NCBI RefSeq assembly: GCF_004341515.1
Contig: NZ_SLZF01000011.1
Location: 124,001-188,000 of the forward strand
Length of the DNA: 64,000 bases
Source of the DNA: Allobosea sp. BK604
Lineage (GTDB): Bacteria > Pseudomonadota > Alphaproteobacteria > Rhizobiales > Beijerinckiaceae
Reading direction: 5' to 3'
Shown here: positions 45,001 through 53,387 of the stretch, piece after piece
Position numbering within the stretch: the first letter of the stretch is position 1
How the letters are laid out: each line of letters begins with the position of its first letter
Notes under the pieces: generated by a model
Seen by the model: only the letters and a program-made list of their open reading frames with translations
Database searches by the model: none
What the model was told of the DNA's origin: nothing
Made by a program: the position numbers and the translations under genes

Positions 45001-46179
45001 ATGAGAACCTGGATCGCGGGCGCGCTCGGCGCCCTTTGCAGCATGGTGGCGGGAATGGCGGCGGCGCAAGAGTTGATGGTCGAGAAGAAAACCTTCGAGC
45101 TGCCGAGCTTCACCACGCAATCCGGCCGCACGCTGAAGAACGTCAAGGTCGGCTGGGAAAGCTACGGCACGCTCAACGCTGATAAATCCAACGCAATCCT
45201 GATCTGCCATTTCTTCTCCGGCAACTCGCATGCCGCCGGGAAATACGATGCCAAGGACGCCGCGCCCGGTTATTGGGACGCGATCATTGGTCCGGGCAAG
45301 GCGATCGACACCAACAAGTATTTCGTTCTCTCCTCCGACACGCTAGTGAACCTCAACACCGGCGACCCGAAGACGACGACAACCGGCCCGGCCTCGAGCG
45401 ATCCCGATACCGGCAAGCCCTATGCGCTCGATTTCCCGATCGTGACCGTGCGCGATTTCATCGAGGTGCAGAAGGCGCTGGTCGAGAGCCTCGGCATCAA
45501 GAAGCTCGCGCTCGTCGCCGGCCCGTCGATGGGCTCGCTGCAGACCTATGAATGGGCTGCGACCTATCCCGAGATGGTCGCCAAGGCGATGCCGGTGATC
45601 GGCGCGGCCGAGGCCGATGCGATGCTGATCGCCTGGCTCGATGTCTGGGCGGCGCCGATCCTGGTCGATCCGAACTGGAACAACGGCAATTACTACGGCA
45701 GGACGGCGCCCCTTGCCGGCCTCGCCAAGGCGCTCACCGCCGTGACCTTGCAGGCCAATCATGCCGACTGGGCCAATGCCACCTTCGGCCGGCGCCCGGC
45801 CAAGGAGGGCGAGGAGCCGGGCAAGGCGCTCGCCAACAGGTTCCAGGTCCAGAGCGTCCTGGACAATGCCGGCGAGGCGCGCGCAAAAGTCTCCGACGCC
45901 AACCATTTCCTCTATCTGATCAAGGCGAACCAGCTCTTTGCTGCCGGCGGGACCTCGCTCAAGGAGGGGCTGGCGAAGATCAAGGCGCCGGTGCTGCTGA
46001 TCACCCAGCCGAAGGACCTCGTCTTCACGCCCGACCTGATTGCGCGCACGGCCGATGGGCTGAAGCAGGCCGGCGGCAACGTCACCCAGGTTTTCATCGA
46101 GGGCAGCCGGGGGCATCTCGATGGCGTGATCTCGATGAAGCAGGCGGAGGGCGCGATCCGGGAGTTTCTGGAGAAGTGA
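45001..46179 (+). CDS. Exported MetX-like alpha/beta hydrolase
   Basis: 392-residue protein with a signal peptide (MRTWIAGALGALCSMVAGMA, cleavage near AAA-QE) followed by the homoserine O-acetyltransferase fold. The nucleophile elbow AGPSMGSLQTYEWA supplies Ser, LITQPKDLVFTPD supplies Asp and GSRGHLDGV supplies His. Homoserine acetyltransferases act in the cytosol, so a secreted version probably has another reaction (hydrolase or acyltransferase). The stop overlaps the start of the next GNAT gene. Confidence 0.88.
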   Translation: MRTWIAGALGALCSMVAGMAAAQELMVEKKTFELPSFTTQSGRTLKNVKVGWESYGTLNADKSNAILICHFFSGNSHAAGKYDAKDAAPGYWDAIIGPGKAIDTNKYFVLSSDTLVNLNTGDPKTTTTGPASSDPDTGKPYALDFPIVTVRDFIEVQKALVESLGIKKLALVAGPSMGSLQTYEWAATYPEMVAKAMPVIGAAEADAMLIAWLDVWAAPILVDPNWNNGNYYGRTAPLAGLAKALTAVTLQANHADWANATFGRRPAKEGEEPGKALANRFQVQSVLDNAGEARAKVSDANHFLYLIKANQLFAAGGTSLKEGLAKIKAPVLLITQPKDLVFTPDLIARTADGLKQAGGNVTQVFIEGSRGHLDGVISMKQAEGAIREFLEK

Positions 46180-46685
46180 GCGCAGCGGGCTCGGCGCCTG
46201 TCGCGATCAGGCCGTTCACGGATGCAGACTGGCCTGCGATCTGGCCGATTATCCGGGACATCGTTCAGGCGCAGGAAACCTTCGCTTACGATCCAGCGAT
46301 GAGCGAGGCGCAAGCACGCGATCTCTGGATCGAGGCGCCGCCGGGGCAGACCGTCGTCGCCCGTGCCGGGCCACAGCTCCTGGGCACAGCCAAGATGGGA
46401 GCAAATCGCGCCGGCCCCGGAGCACATGTAGCAACGGCGAGCTTCATGGTCGCGACTTCGGCACGGGGCAGGGGCGTCGGCTCCGCACTTTGCCGGCATG
46501 CGCTCGTCTGGGCGCGGGAGCAGGGCTTTGCGGGGATGCAGTTCAACGCCGTGGTCGAGAGCAATCACGCTGCCGTAACGCTCTACCAGCGGCTCGGATT
46601 CGAGATCGTGGGAACTGTGCCCGGAGCCTTCGCCCATCCGGTGCTCGGCCGCGTCGGCCTGCATGTGATGTATCGTCCGGTCTGA
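46176..46685 (+). CDS. GNAT family N-acetyltransferase
   Basis: 169-residue acetyltransferase: VAIRPFTDADWPAIWPIIRD at the start, motif A FMVATSARGRGVGSALCRHA, and the NHAAVTLYQRLGFEIVGTVP segment. It resembles phosphinothricin/amino acid N-acetyltransferase-like members. GTG 46176 overlaps the stop of the MetX-like gene (GTGA), with GGGAG 10 bases upstream, indicating translational coupling. Confidence 0.87.
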   Translation: MSAAGSAPVAIRPFTDADWPAIWPIIRDIVQAQETFAYDPAMSEAQARDLWIEAPPGQTVVARAGPQLLGTAKMGANRAGPGAHVATASFMVATSARGRGVGSALCRHALVWAREQGFAGMQFNAVVESNHAAVTLYQRLGFEIVGTVPGAFAHPVLGRVGLHVMYRPV

Positions 46686-46696
46686 GCGAAGCGCGG

Positions 46697-47329
46697 TTAC
46701 CCGCCTCGCACCACCGCCTGCACGCCGTCGATGACGAACTGCACGGCGAGCGCCGCCAGGATCACGCCGAGCAGGCGGGTCAGCACGACATTGCCGGTGA
46801 CGCCGAGCAGGCGAGCGATCGGCACCGCCAGCCAGAACACGGCGAGGCAGGAAAGGATCACCAGGCCGCAGATCGCGACCAGCGAGCCGAGCATGGCGAG
46901 ATCGCCACCGGCGCGGCCGGCGAGCAGGATCATCGCGGTCAGCGCACCGGGCCCCGCCATGAGAGGGATGCCCAACGGAAAGGCCGCGACATTGCGGATG
47001 TGATCCTGGGTGATCGCAGTCTCGGCGGTCGCCTGCTTGCGCTCGTTGCGGCGCTCGAACACCATTTCGAAGGCGATCCAGAACAGCAGCAGCCCGCCGG
47101 CGATGCGGAAGGCCGGCAGCGAGACGCCGAGCGCCTTCAGCACGACATCGCCGGCCAGGCCGAAGAAGGCCATGATGCAGAAGGCGATGATGCAGGCGCG
47201 CAGGGCGACCTGCCGGCGCTCGTCGCCCGACATGCCGCGCGTCAGCGACAGGAAGATCGGCGCGAGCCCCGGCGGATCGAGCGTCACCAGCAGCGTGACG
47301 AGCGCGGAGGAGAGGTATTCGAGGAACAT
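46697..47329 (-). CDS. MarC family integral membrane protein
   Basis: 210-residue protein with six predicted membrane helices. It opens MFLEYLSSALVTLLVTLDPP and contains the MarC signature AFPLGIPLMAGPGALTAMIL. MarC was once linked to multiple antibiotic resistance but its activity is unknown. It ends 11 bases from the convergent GNAT gene and is divergent from gyrA. Confidence 0.93.
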   Translation of the reverse strand: MFLEYLSSALVTLLVTLDPPGLAPIFLSLTRGMSGDERRQVALRACIIAFCIMAFFGLAGDVVLKALGVSLPAFRIAGGLLLFWIAFEMVFERRNERKQATAETAITQDHIRNVAAFPLGIPLMAGPGALTAMILLAGRAGGDLAMLGSLVAICGLVILSCLAVFWLAVPIARLLGVTGNVVLTRLLGVILAALAVQFVIDGVQAVVRGG

Positions 47330-47541
47330 CGAGCGAGCTTAGCCATGCCGCGGACCCGGCGTCATCCCTGAAACGTGGCGGGATTGTGGAGGGCGTGCGA
47401 AACGGAGTCAAAAACGGCGCGCAATCCATTGCGATATAAGGATTTTATTTTCTCTGCAGAGTTTCGTCTTTCGCTGGCTTCGCAGGCCGGAATCGGGTAG
47501 CCAGAGACCTGAAAAACAGTGGTAAATCGGGGCTTTTTCCC

Positions 47542-50346
47542 TTGAGCGAAGACGATAACGATCCGCGCGACGAGCGGCCGGACGAGCCGCAGCAGGGCGG
47601 CGACATCAAGCCGATCGCAATCACCGACGAGATGAAGAAGAGCTATCTCGATTACGCCATGAGCGTGATCGTGAGCCGCGCTCTTCCCGATGTCCGCGAC
47701 GGCCTGAAGCCGGTGCACCGGCGCATCCTGTTCTCGATGCACGAGAACAAGAACCTGCCCGACCGGCCCTACACCAAATGCGCCCGCATCGTCGGCGACA
47801 CGATGGGTAAATACCATCCGCACGGCAACCTCGCGGTCTATGACGCGCTGGTGCGCATGGCGCAGGACTTCTCGCTGCGCCTGCCGCTGATCGACGGCCA
47901 GGGCAATTTCGGCTCGATGGACGGCGATTCCCCGGCGGCCGATCGTTATACGGAGGCGCGCCTCGACAAGGCGGCGATGCCGCTGCTCGAGGATCTCGAT
48001 CTCGACACGGTCGACTTCCAGCCGAACTATGACGGCAAGGAGCACGAGCCGAAAGTCCTGCCGGCGCGCTATCCGAACCTGCTCGTCAACGGCGCCGGCG
48101 GCATCGCGGTCGGCATGGCGACCAATATCCCGCCGCATAATCTCGGCGAGGTGATCGATGCCTGCATCGCGCTGATCGAGAACCCGGAGATCACGATCGA
48201 CGAGCTGATCGAGTTCGTGCCGGGCCCGGACTTCCCGACCGGCGCCTCGATCATGGGCCGCAGCGGCATCCATTCGGCCTATCACACCGGCCGCGGCTCG
48301 ATCGTGATGCGCGCGAAGACGCATATCGAGGAACTGCGCAAGGAGCGCGAGGCAATCATCGTCACCGAGGTTCCCTATCAGGTGAACAAGGCCTCGATGG
48401 TCGAGAAGATCGCCGATCTCGTCCGCGAGAAGCGGATCGAGGGCATTTCCGATCTGCGCGACGAGTCGAGCCGCGAGGGCGTTCGCGTCGTCATCGAGAT
48501 CAAGCGCGACGCCGTCGCCGATGTCGTGCTGAACCAGCTCTACCGCTTCACGCCGCTGCAGACCTCGTTCGGCGCCAACATGGTCGCGCTGACCGGCGGC
48601 AGGCCGGAGGTGCTCAACCTCAAGGACTTCATCTCGGCCTTCGTCGAGTTCCGCGAGGAGGTCGTCTCCCGGCGCACGCGCTACCTGCTCAACAAGGCGC
48701 GCGAGAAAGCCCATATCCTGTGCGGCCTCGCCACCGCGGTCGCCAATATCGACGAGGTCATCCGCCTGATCCGCACCGCGCCCACTCCGTCCGTGGCGCA
48801 TGAATCGCTGATGGCGCGCGACTGGCCGGCCGAGGATATCGCGCCGCTGATCGCGCTGGTCGACGACCCGCGCCATCCGATGAACCCTGACGGCACCTAC
48901 CGGCTCTCCGATGCGCAGGCCAAGGCGATCCTCGAATTGCGCCTGTCGCGCCTCACCGCGCTCGGCCGCGACGAGATCGGCGAGGACCTGGCGAAGCTCG
49001 CCACGGAGATCGCCGATTATCTCGACATCCTGCGTTCGCGCGCCCGCATCCAGTCGATCATCAAGACCGAGCTCACCGAGGTGAAGGACGCCTTCGCCAC
49101 GCCGCGCCGGACCGTGATCCAGGACTGGGGCTCCGATCTCGACGACGAGGACCTGATCGCGCGCGAGGACATGGTCGTGACCGTGTCCCATGCCGGCTAT
49201 ATCAAGCGCGTGCCGCTCTCGACCTATCGGGCGCAGAAGCGCGGCGGCAAGGGCCGCTCCGGCATGTCGACGCGCGACGAGGATTTCGTCACCCGCCTCT
49301 TCGTCGCCGACACGCATACGCCGATCATCTTCTTCTCCTCGCTGGGCCAGGCCTACAAGGAGAAGGTGTGGCGGCTGCCGCTCTCGGCGCCCAATGCGCG
49401 CGGCAAGGCGCTGGTCAACATGCTGCCGCTCGATGCTGGCGAGCGCATCACCACCGTGATGCCGCTGCCGGAGGACGAGGAGAGCTGGGAGCGTCTCGAC
49501 GTGATGTTCGCGACGAAGACCGGCAATGTCCGCCGCAACAAGCTCTCGGACTTCGTCCAGGTCAATCGCAACGGCAAGATCGCGATGAAGCTCGACGAGG
49601 GCGATTCCATCGTCGACGTGCAGATCTGCTCCGAGCATGACGACGTGCTGCTGACCACGGCGGAAGGGCAGTGCATCCGCTTCGCCGTTCCCGAGGTGCG
49701 CGTGTTCAAGGGCCGCGACTCGACCGGCGTGCGCGGCATCAACCTGGCCGAGGGCGACGAGGTGATCTCGCTCGCGATTCTCAAGCATCTCGATGCAACC
49801 CCGGAAGAGCGCGCAACCTATCTCAAGGATGCCGCTGCCGCGCGCCGGGCCATCAATGGCGAGGCCGAGGAGACCGAGGCTACACCCGCGAATGGCGAGG
49901 CCGAGGAGAGTGCCGGCGAGGTCGAGCTGGGCGCCAAGCGCCTGGAGATGCAGCTCGCCGAGCAGTTCATCCTGACCGTCTCGGAGAAGGGCTATGGCAA
50001 GCGCACCTCGTCCTTCGAGTACCGGGTCACCGGGCGCGGCGGCAAGGGCATCGTCGCCATGGTCGTCAACGAGCGCAACGGCAAGCTGATCGCCTCCTTC
50101 CCCGTGGTCGATACCGACCAGATCATGCTGGTCACCGATGGCGGGCAGGTCATTCGCGTGCCGGTGGATGCCGGCCCGAACAACCGCATCCGCATCGCCG
50201 GCCGCTCGACACAGGGCGTCACGGTGTTCAACACGACAGGTGACGAGAAGGTCGTTTCGGTCGAATGCATCGGCGATGCCGGCGACGAGGAAGAGGCGGA
50301 GGGCGATGCGCCCGAGGCCGATGCCGGGCCGGAGCAGGAGAGCTGA
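47542..50346 (+). CDS. gyrA: DNA gyrase subunit A
   Basis: 934-residue type IIA topoisomerase subunit that cuts and rejoins DNA in negative supercoiling. The catalytic Tyr136 is in AADRYTEARL. The winged-helix QRDR reads HPHGNLAVYD (92-101), so the position of E. coli Ser83 is Leu97, while Asp101 keeps Asp87. The C-terminal pinwheel carries the GyrA box QKRGGKG, which identifies it as GyrA and not ParC. It has an acidic insert and an acidic tail (EEEAEGDAPEADAGPEQES). The start is TTG 47542. A strong terminator follows. Confidence 0.97.
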   Translation: MSEDDNDPRDERPDEPQQGGDIKPIAITDEMKKSYLDYAMSVIVSRALPDVRDGLKPVHRRILFSMHENKNLPDRPYTKCARIVGDTMGKYHPHGNLAVYDALVRMAQDFSLRLPLIDGQGNFGSMDGDSPAADRYTEARLDKAAMPLLEDLDLDTVDFQPNYDGKEHEPKVLPARYPNLLVNGAGGIAVGMATNIPPHNLGEVIDACIALIENPEITIDELIEFVPGPDFPTGASIMGRSGIHSAYHTGRGSIVMRAKTHIEELRKEREAIIVTEVPYQVNKASMVEKIADLVREKRIEGISDLRDESSREGVRVVIEIKRDAVADVVLNQLYRFTPLQTSFGANMVALTGGRPEVLNLKDFISAFVEFREEVVSRRTRYLLNKAREKAHILCGLATAVANIDEVIRLIRTAPTPSVAHESLMARDWPAEDIAPLIALVDDPRHPMNPDGTYRLSDAQAKAILELRLSRLTALGRDEIGEDLAKLATEIADYLDILRSRARIQSIIKTELTEVKDAFATPRRTVIQDWGSDLDDEDLIAREDMVVTVSHAGYIKRVPLSTYRAQKRGGKGRSGMSTRDEDFVTRLFVADTHTPIIFFSSLGQAYKEKVWRLPLSAPNARGKALVNMLPLDAGERITTVMPLPEDEESWERLDVMFATKTGNVRRNKLSDFVQVNRNGKIAMKLDEGDSIVDVQICSEHDDVLLTTAEGQCIRFAVPEVRVFKGRDSTGVRGINLAEGDEVISLAILKHLDATPEERATYLKDAAAARRAINGEAEETEATPANGEAEESAGEVELGAKRLEMQLAEQFILTVSEKGYGKRTSSFEYRVTGRGGKGIVAMVVNERNGKLIASFPVVDTDQIMLVTDGGQVIRVPVDAGPNNRIRIAGRSTQGVTVFNTTGDEKVVSVECIGDAGDEEEAEGDAPEADAGPEQES

Positions 50347-50353
50347 GGATCTG

Positions 50354-50384
50354 AAAAGGGCGGGCCGGCAGGTCCGCCCTTTTC
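50354..50384 (+). terminator. Terminator after gyrA
   Basis: AAAAGGGCGG(G)CC pairs with GG(T)CCGCCCTTTT (one mismatch), loop GGCA, T-run inside the descending arm, 8 bases after the gyrA stop. Confidence 0.88.
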
Positions 50385-50412
50385 GTTTAAGGCTCAACTG
50401 CGTGGATGAAGC

Positions 50413-51039
50413 ATGAGTGTTTTGGCGAGCTGGCAAGCGTGGCGCCGACGCGATGGCTTCACGGCGTGGTATTTCGTTTGGTTTTTCGCGTTGCTGCTGT
50501 TCTTGGCATCCCTGGAAGAACTCGACGTCATCTTTAGTCTGTACATTTTGCTTGCCCCGTTGGTGCTCGCCCTCGCGCTGCCCGCAATCCTCCTTCTGCT
50601 TTTCGCATTGGGACGAGACATTGCCTTGCGGCGGTGGCGGCGGCTGGCATCCTGGATCCTGGGCCTCCTTATCGCGGTGGGGCTGGTCTCTGCTCTGGTT
50701 AAGCTCGGCTTCGATCCGACTTGGGCGCGGTTCGCATTGACGCGCGAGCGCTACGACCGCGTTGTCGCGGCCTTACCGCGCGACGACGTCTCGCCCCGCT
50801 TCAAGGCCTTCGATTGGGGCGATTCGGGCGGCGCCGGCGTAACCAATCTTTTCAGGAGGCTGATCTACGATGAGAGCGGCGAGATCGTCTTGGAGCCGGA
50901 TCAGCGCTCGCTGGCATGGCGGGACCGGCTGCTCGCATCCGAGGATGGAAAGGGCGTGCTGCGCCAGGAGGCGCGCGGGTTGAGCACGTTGCGCCATGTC
51001 AGCGGCCATTTCTACCTGATGACCGGGGTCTACCAGTAG
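50413..51039 (+). CDS. Hypothetical membrane protein
   Basis: 208 residues. The N-terminal half has about three hydrophobic segments (FTAWYFVWFFALLLFLAS; YILLAPLVLALALPAILLLL; LASWILGLLIAVGLVSALV). The C-terminal half is soluble and charged, ending HFYLMTGVYQ. I do not recognise the family. GC content is slightly lower than in neighbouring genes, and codon use at the start is less biased. It converges with the next small membrane protein, with adjoining stop codons. Confidence 0.7.
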   Translation: MSVLASWQAWRRRDGFTAWYFVWFFALLLFLASLEELDVIFSLYILLAPLVLALALPAILLLLFALGRDIALRRWRRLASWILGLLIAVGLVSALVKLGFDPTWARFALTRERYDRVVAALPRDDVSPRFKAFDWGDSGGAGVTNLFRRLIYDESGEIVLEPDQRSLAWRDRLLASEDGKGVLRQEARGLSTLRHVSGHFYLMTGVYQ

Positions 51040-51336
51040 CTAGCCGACGATTGCGACCAGGACCGACAGCCAGATCAGAATGACACCGACGCCGAAAGCC
51101 CGCCTTGCCGGCTGGACCTTCTCGTCGGCGTCGCTGGCCACCGGCGTGGTCGCGATCCAGGGCACCGAGCCCAGCGCGGCGAAGCCGATGAAGGCAAGCG
51201 TCACCACCGCGATGTCGCGCGGGCGCCAGGGCAGGGGCTCGTGGACGCCCCAATAGCCGAGAAACGCCATGCCTACCGCGAACATCGTGGCCGAGGCGGA
51301 ACAGAGCCCTACGATCGAACCTGTCGGCGCGCGCAT
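51040..51336 (-). CDS. Hypothetical small membrane protein
   Basis: 98 residues with three hydrophobic segments (ATMFAVGMAFLGYWG; IAVVTLAFIGFAALGSVPWI; FGVGVILIWLSVLVAIVG). No family recognised. It ends directly against the convergent gene at 51039. Confidence 0.6.
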   Translation of the reverse strand: MRAPTGSIVGLCSASATMFAVGMAFLGYWGVHEPLPWRPRDIAVVTLAFIGFAALGSVPWIATTPVASDADEKVQPARRAFGVGVILIWLSVLVAIVG

Positions 51337-51460
51337 GTCATGAGGCTTTCGAGCTGGTTTCGGCGATGAAACTATGGTGCTGCGCGCTGGTCAATCGGCG
51401 TGCGCGGGTCGTCGAAGCTCCGGGCAGGCCCCCGCACGGCTGGAGCCTGTCCGAAATCTG

Positions 51461-53215
51461 TCAGCGCAGCAGCGAGGCCGGCAGGCTGCCGGACGGAGTG
51501 AGCACGGCGTCGGTATGCGGCGTCAGCGACGGGCTCTCGAGCGCGCCCCTCAGCACGAGCGGGATCTGGAAGGCGCCGTTGCTCGGCCCGAGCTGGCCGC
51601 TCATCTCGACCCAGCGCTGGGGCAGGAAGGTCTGTCCGGCCAGAGTCAGCCTGTAGGCTGCGCCCGACATTTGCGCGTCGCTGATCGTGACGACGCCGTT
51701 GGCGACGGTCGCGGTGGCACCGGCGCTGTCGAACGGTGTCTTGCCCTGGCGCCATTCGCGCAGCGCCGCGACAGGGTTGCGTTCCGCCCGGCGCAGCAGA
51801 TCATGGAAGGCGAAGCCGCCGAGCTCGCCCTGGCGCAGTGCGATGCTGGCCTTGCCCGCGAGCGAGGCCACGACGTCCTCGGCCGACGCGCCGCTGCCTT
51901 CCAGGTTGAGCTGCAGGTTGCCGGTGCCGCTCAGGCGCGGCAGATCCGGCATGTCGGCACCGCCCTGGGTCAGGTTGATCCGGTCGAACACGGCCTGTAG
52001 CCGGACATCGACGCCGTTCGGCGCGCTGACGGCGAGGAGGCGGCCCTTGGCGCTGCCGCCGTAGGCGGAGGCACGCAGCAGCCCGGCCTCGAACCGGCCT
52101 TTCTTGATCAGGAACTGCGTCGCCACATCGGCCAGGCGCGCGCCGCTGATGCGGGCGGCATCGACAGAGACGCGCAGGTCGACGTCATGGGCGGTCCAGG
52201 CGTCGAAATCCAGCGGGGTCTCGCCGCTGCCGGCCGGGCCGGCGCGGGGCAGGTCGAGCCGGTCATAGAGCCGGCCGATATCGAGCTCGGCGCCGGCGAG
52301 CGTGCCTGACAGCGTCCAGCGCGAGCCGGCTTCGCCGAGCGTGAGCGCGCCGTCGAGCCGGTCGCCGTCGAGGCTGACGCTGGCATTGCTGAGCGAGACC
52401 TCGCCCGGCTTGATCTGGGCTTCGCCGGAAAGCTCGAGCCGGGCGATCGCCGCGGCGACCAGCGGCCTCTCGCCGAACCAGCCGAGCAGCTCCGGGAGCG
52501 AGCGCGTCGAGATGGTGAGCTGGCCATTGACGACCGGCGCGCTCGTGCCGGAGCGCATGCCTTCGAGCCGCAGGTTGGCGAGCTCGGAGATCGCCGAGAG
52601 CGAGACCCGGGCGCGCTCGCCGGCCACGGGCCAGGTCGCGTTGATCTCGGTCAGGACGCCGCGCCAGTTCACCGAGCCGGCAAGGACGATCGGCTCGAAG
52701 GCTTCGCGATCGTCGATGACGATGTTGACGTCGCGCAATGTCGTGCGGATCGCGCCGTTGGAGCGGGCGAAGATCGAGCCGGAGCTGATGACGATGCGGC
52801 TCTGGTTCTTGAGGCTGGTGAGATAGGCGAGCGGTGTCGCGAACCAGCTTGCAAGCCCGTCCTCCGGCCCGCTCAGTGCGACATTGATCTCCGGCACGAC
52901 CAGGTCGATGCGCTCGAAGGAGAGCTGTCCGAGCAGGAGCGGCAGCAGGCGGGCATGGGCCCTGAGCCTGACCGCCTTGCCGGCCAGCGTGCCGTCGTTC
53001 TTGGTGAAGCTGACATGCGAGAGGCTGACGCGCGGCAGCGGCAGGAAGGCGATCTCGGCGCGCTCGAGCGCCGTCACCTTCAATCCGGTGCGATCCTCGA
53101 TGCCGGCAATGACATGCCGCTCGATATGCCCGACCGCGATGTTCCAGTTCTGCAGACCGAGCAGGACCAAAACAATCGCGAGCGTATAGGCGAGGATGGA
53201 CGCGCGTCGTGTCAT
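51461..53215 (-). CDS. AsmA family protein
   Basis: 584-residue protein of the AsmA/TamB-like group: one N-terminal membrane anchor (ILAYTLAIVLVLLGL) and a long periplasmic repeat-beta region. Typical parts are RTGLKVTALERAEIAFLPLP near the start and a C-terminal AsmA_2-type domain (GTGNLQLNLEGSGASAEDVV). AsmA-like proteins are thought to carry phospholipids between the membranes. It is transcribed in the same direction as the iron transporter genes but 172 bases away. Confidence 0.88.
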   Translation of the reverse strand: MTRRASILAYTLAIVLVLLGLQNWNIAVGHIERHVIAGIEDRTGLKVTALERAEIAFLPLPRVSLSHVSFTKNDGTLAGKAVRLRAHARLLPLLLGQLSFERIDLVVPEINVALSGPEDGLASWFATPLAYLTSLKNQSRIVISSGSIFARSNGAIRTTLRDVNIVIDDREAFEPIVLAGSVNWRGVLTEINATWPVAGERARVSLSAISELANLRLEGMRSGTSAPVVNGQLTISTRSLPELLGWFGERPLVAAAIARLELSGEAQIKPGEVSLSNASVSLDGDRLDGALTLGEAGSRWTLSGTLAGAELDIGRLYDRLDLPRAGPAGSGETPLDFDAWTAHDVDLRVSVDAARISGARLADVATQFLIKKGRFEAGLLRASAYGGSAKGRLLAVSAPNGVDVRLQAVFDRINLTQGGADMPDLPRLSGTGNLQLNLEGSGASAEDVVASLAGKASIALRQGELGGFAFHDLLRRAERNPVAALREWRQGKTPFDSAGATATVANGVVTISDAQMSGAAYRLTLAGQTFLPQRWVEMSGQLGPSNGAFQIPLVLRGALESPSLTPHTDAVLTPSGSLPASLLR

Positions 53216-53387
53216 ATGGGCCCTGGGGAGGGGCGGCAGCCAGAATCGCGCCGGCTACCAAGCGTAAACGGTTTATGACGATGCTGGAGAATTGTCGAGT
53301 TTTGGCGGCTAACTCGCGCTGTCTCCAGCGGTTTCAGGGTCGATGCTCAGGCGTGAGGCCCTCCGCGGCGCCTCACGCATGTCACGT

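Noticed and set aside
47362..50436. A 1024-codon minus-strand frame opposite gyrA
   Set aside because: Same antisense composition artefact; gyrA on the plus strand is certain.
50413..51336. Horizontally acquired island of unknown membrane proteins
   Set aside because: GC drops only slightly in one gene; no integrase, tRNA edge or repeats bound the pair, so there is no support for an island.
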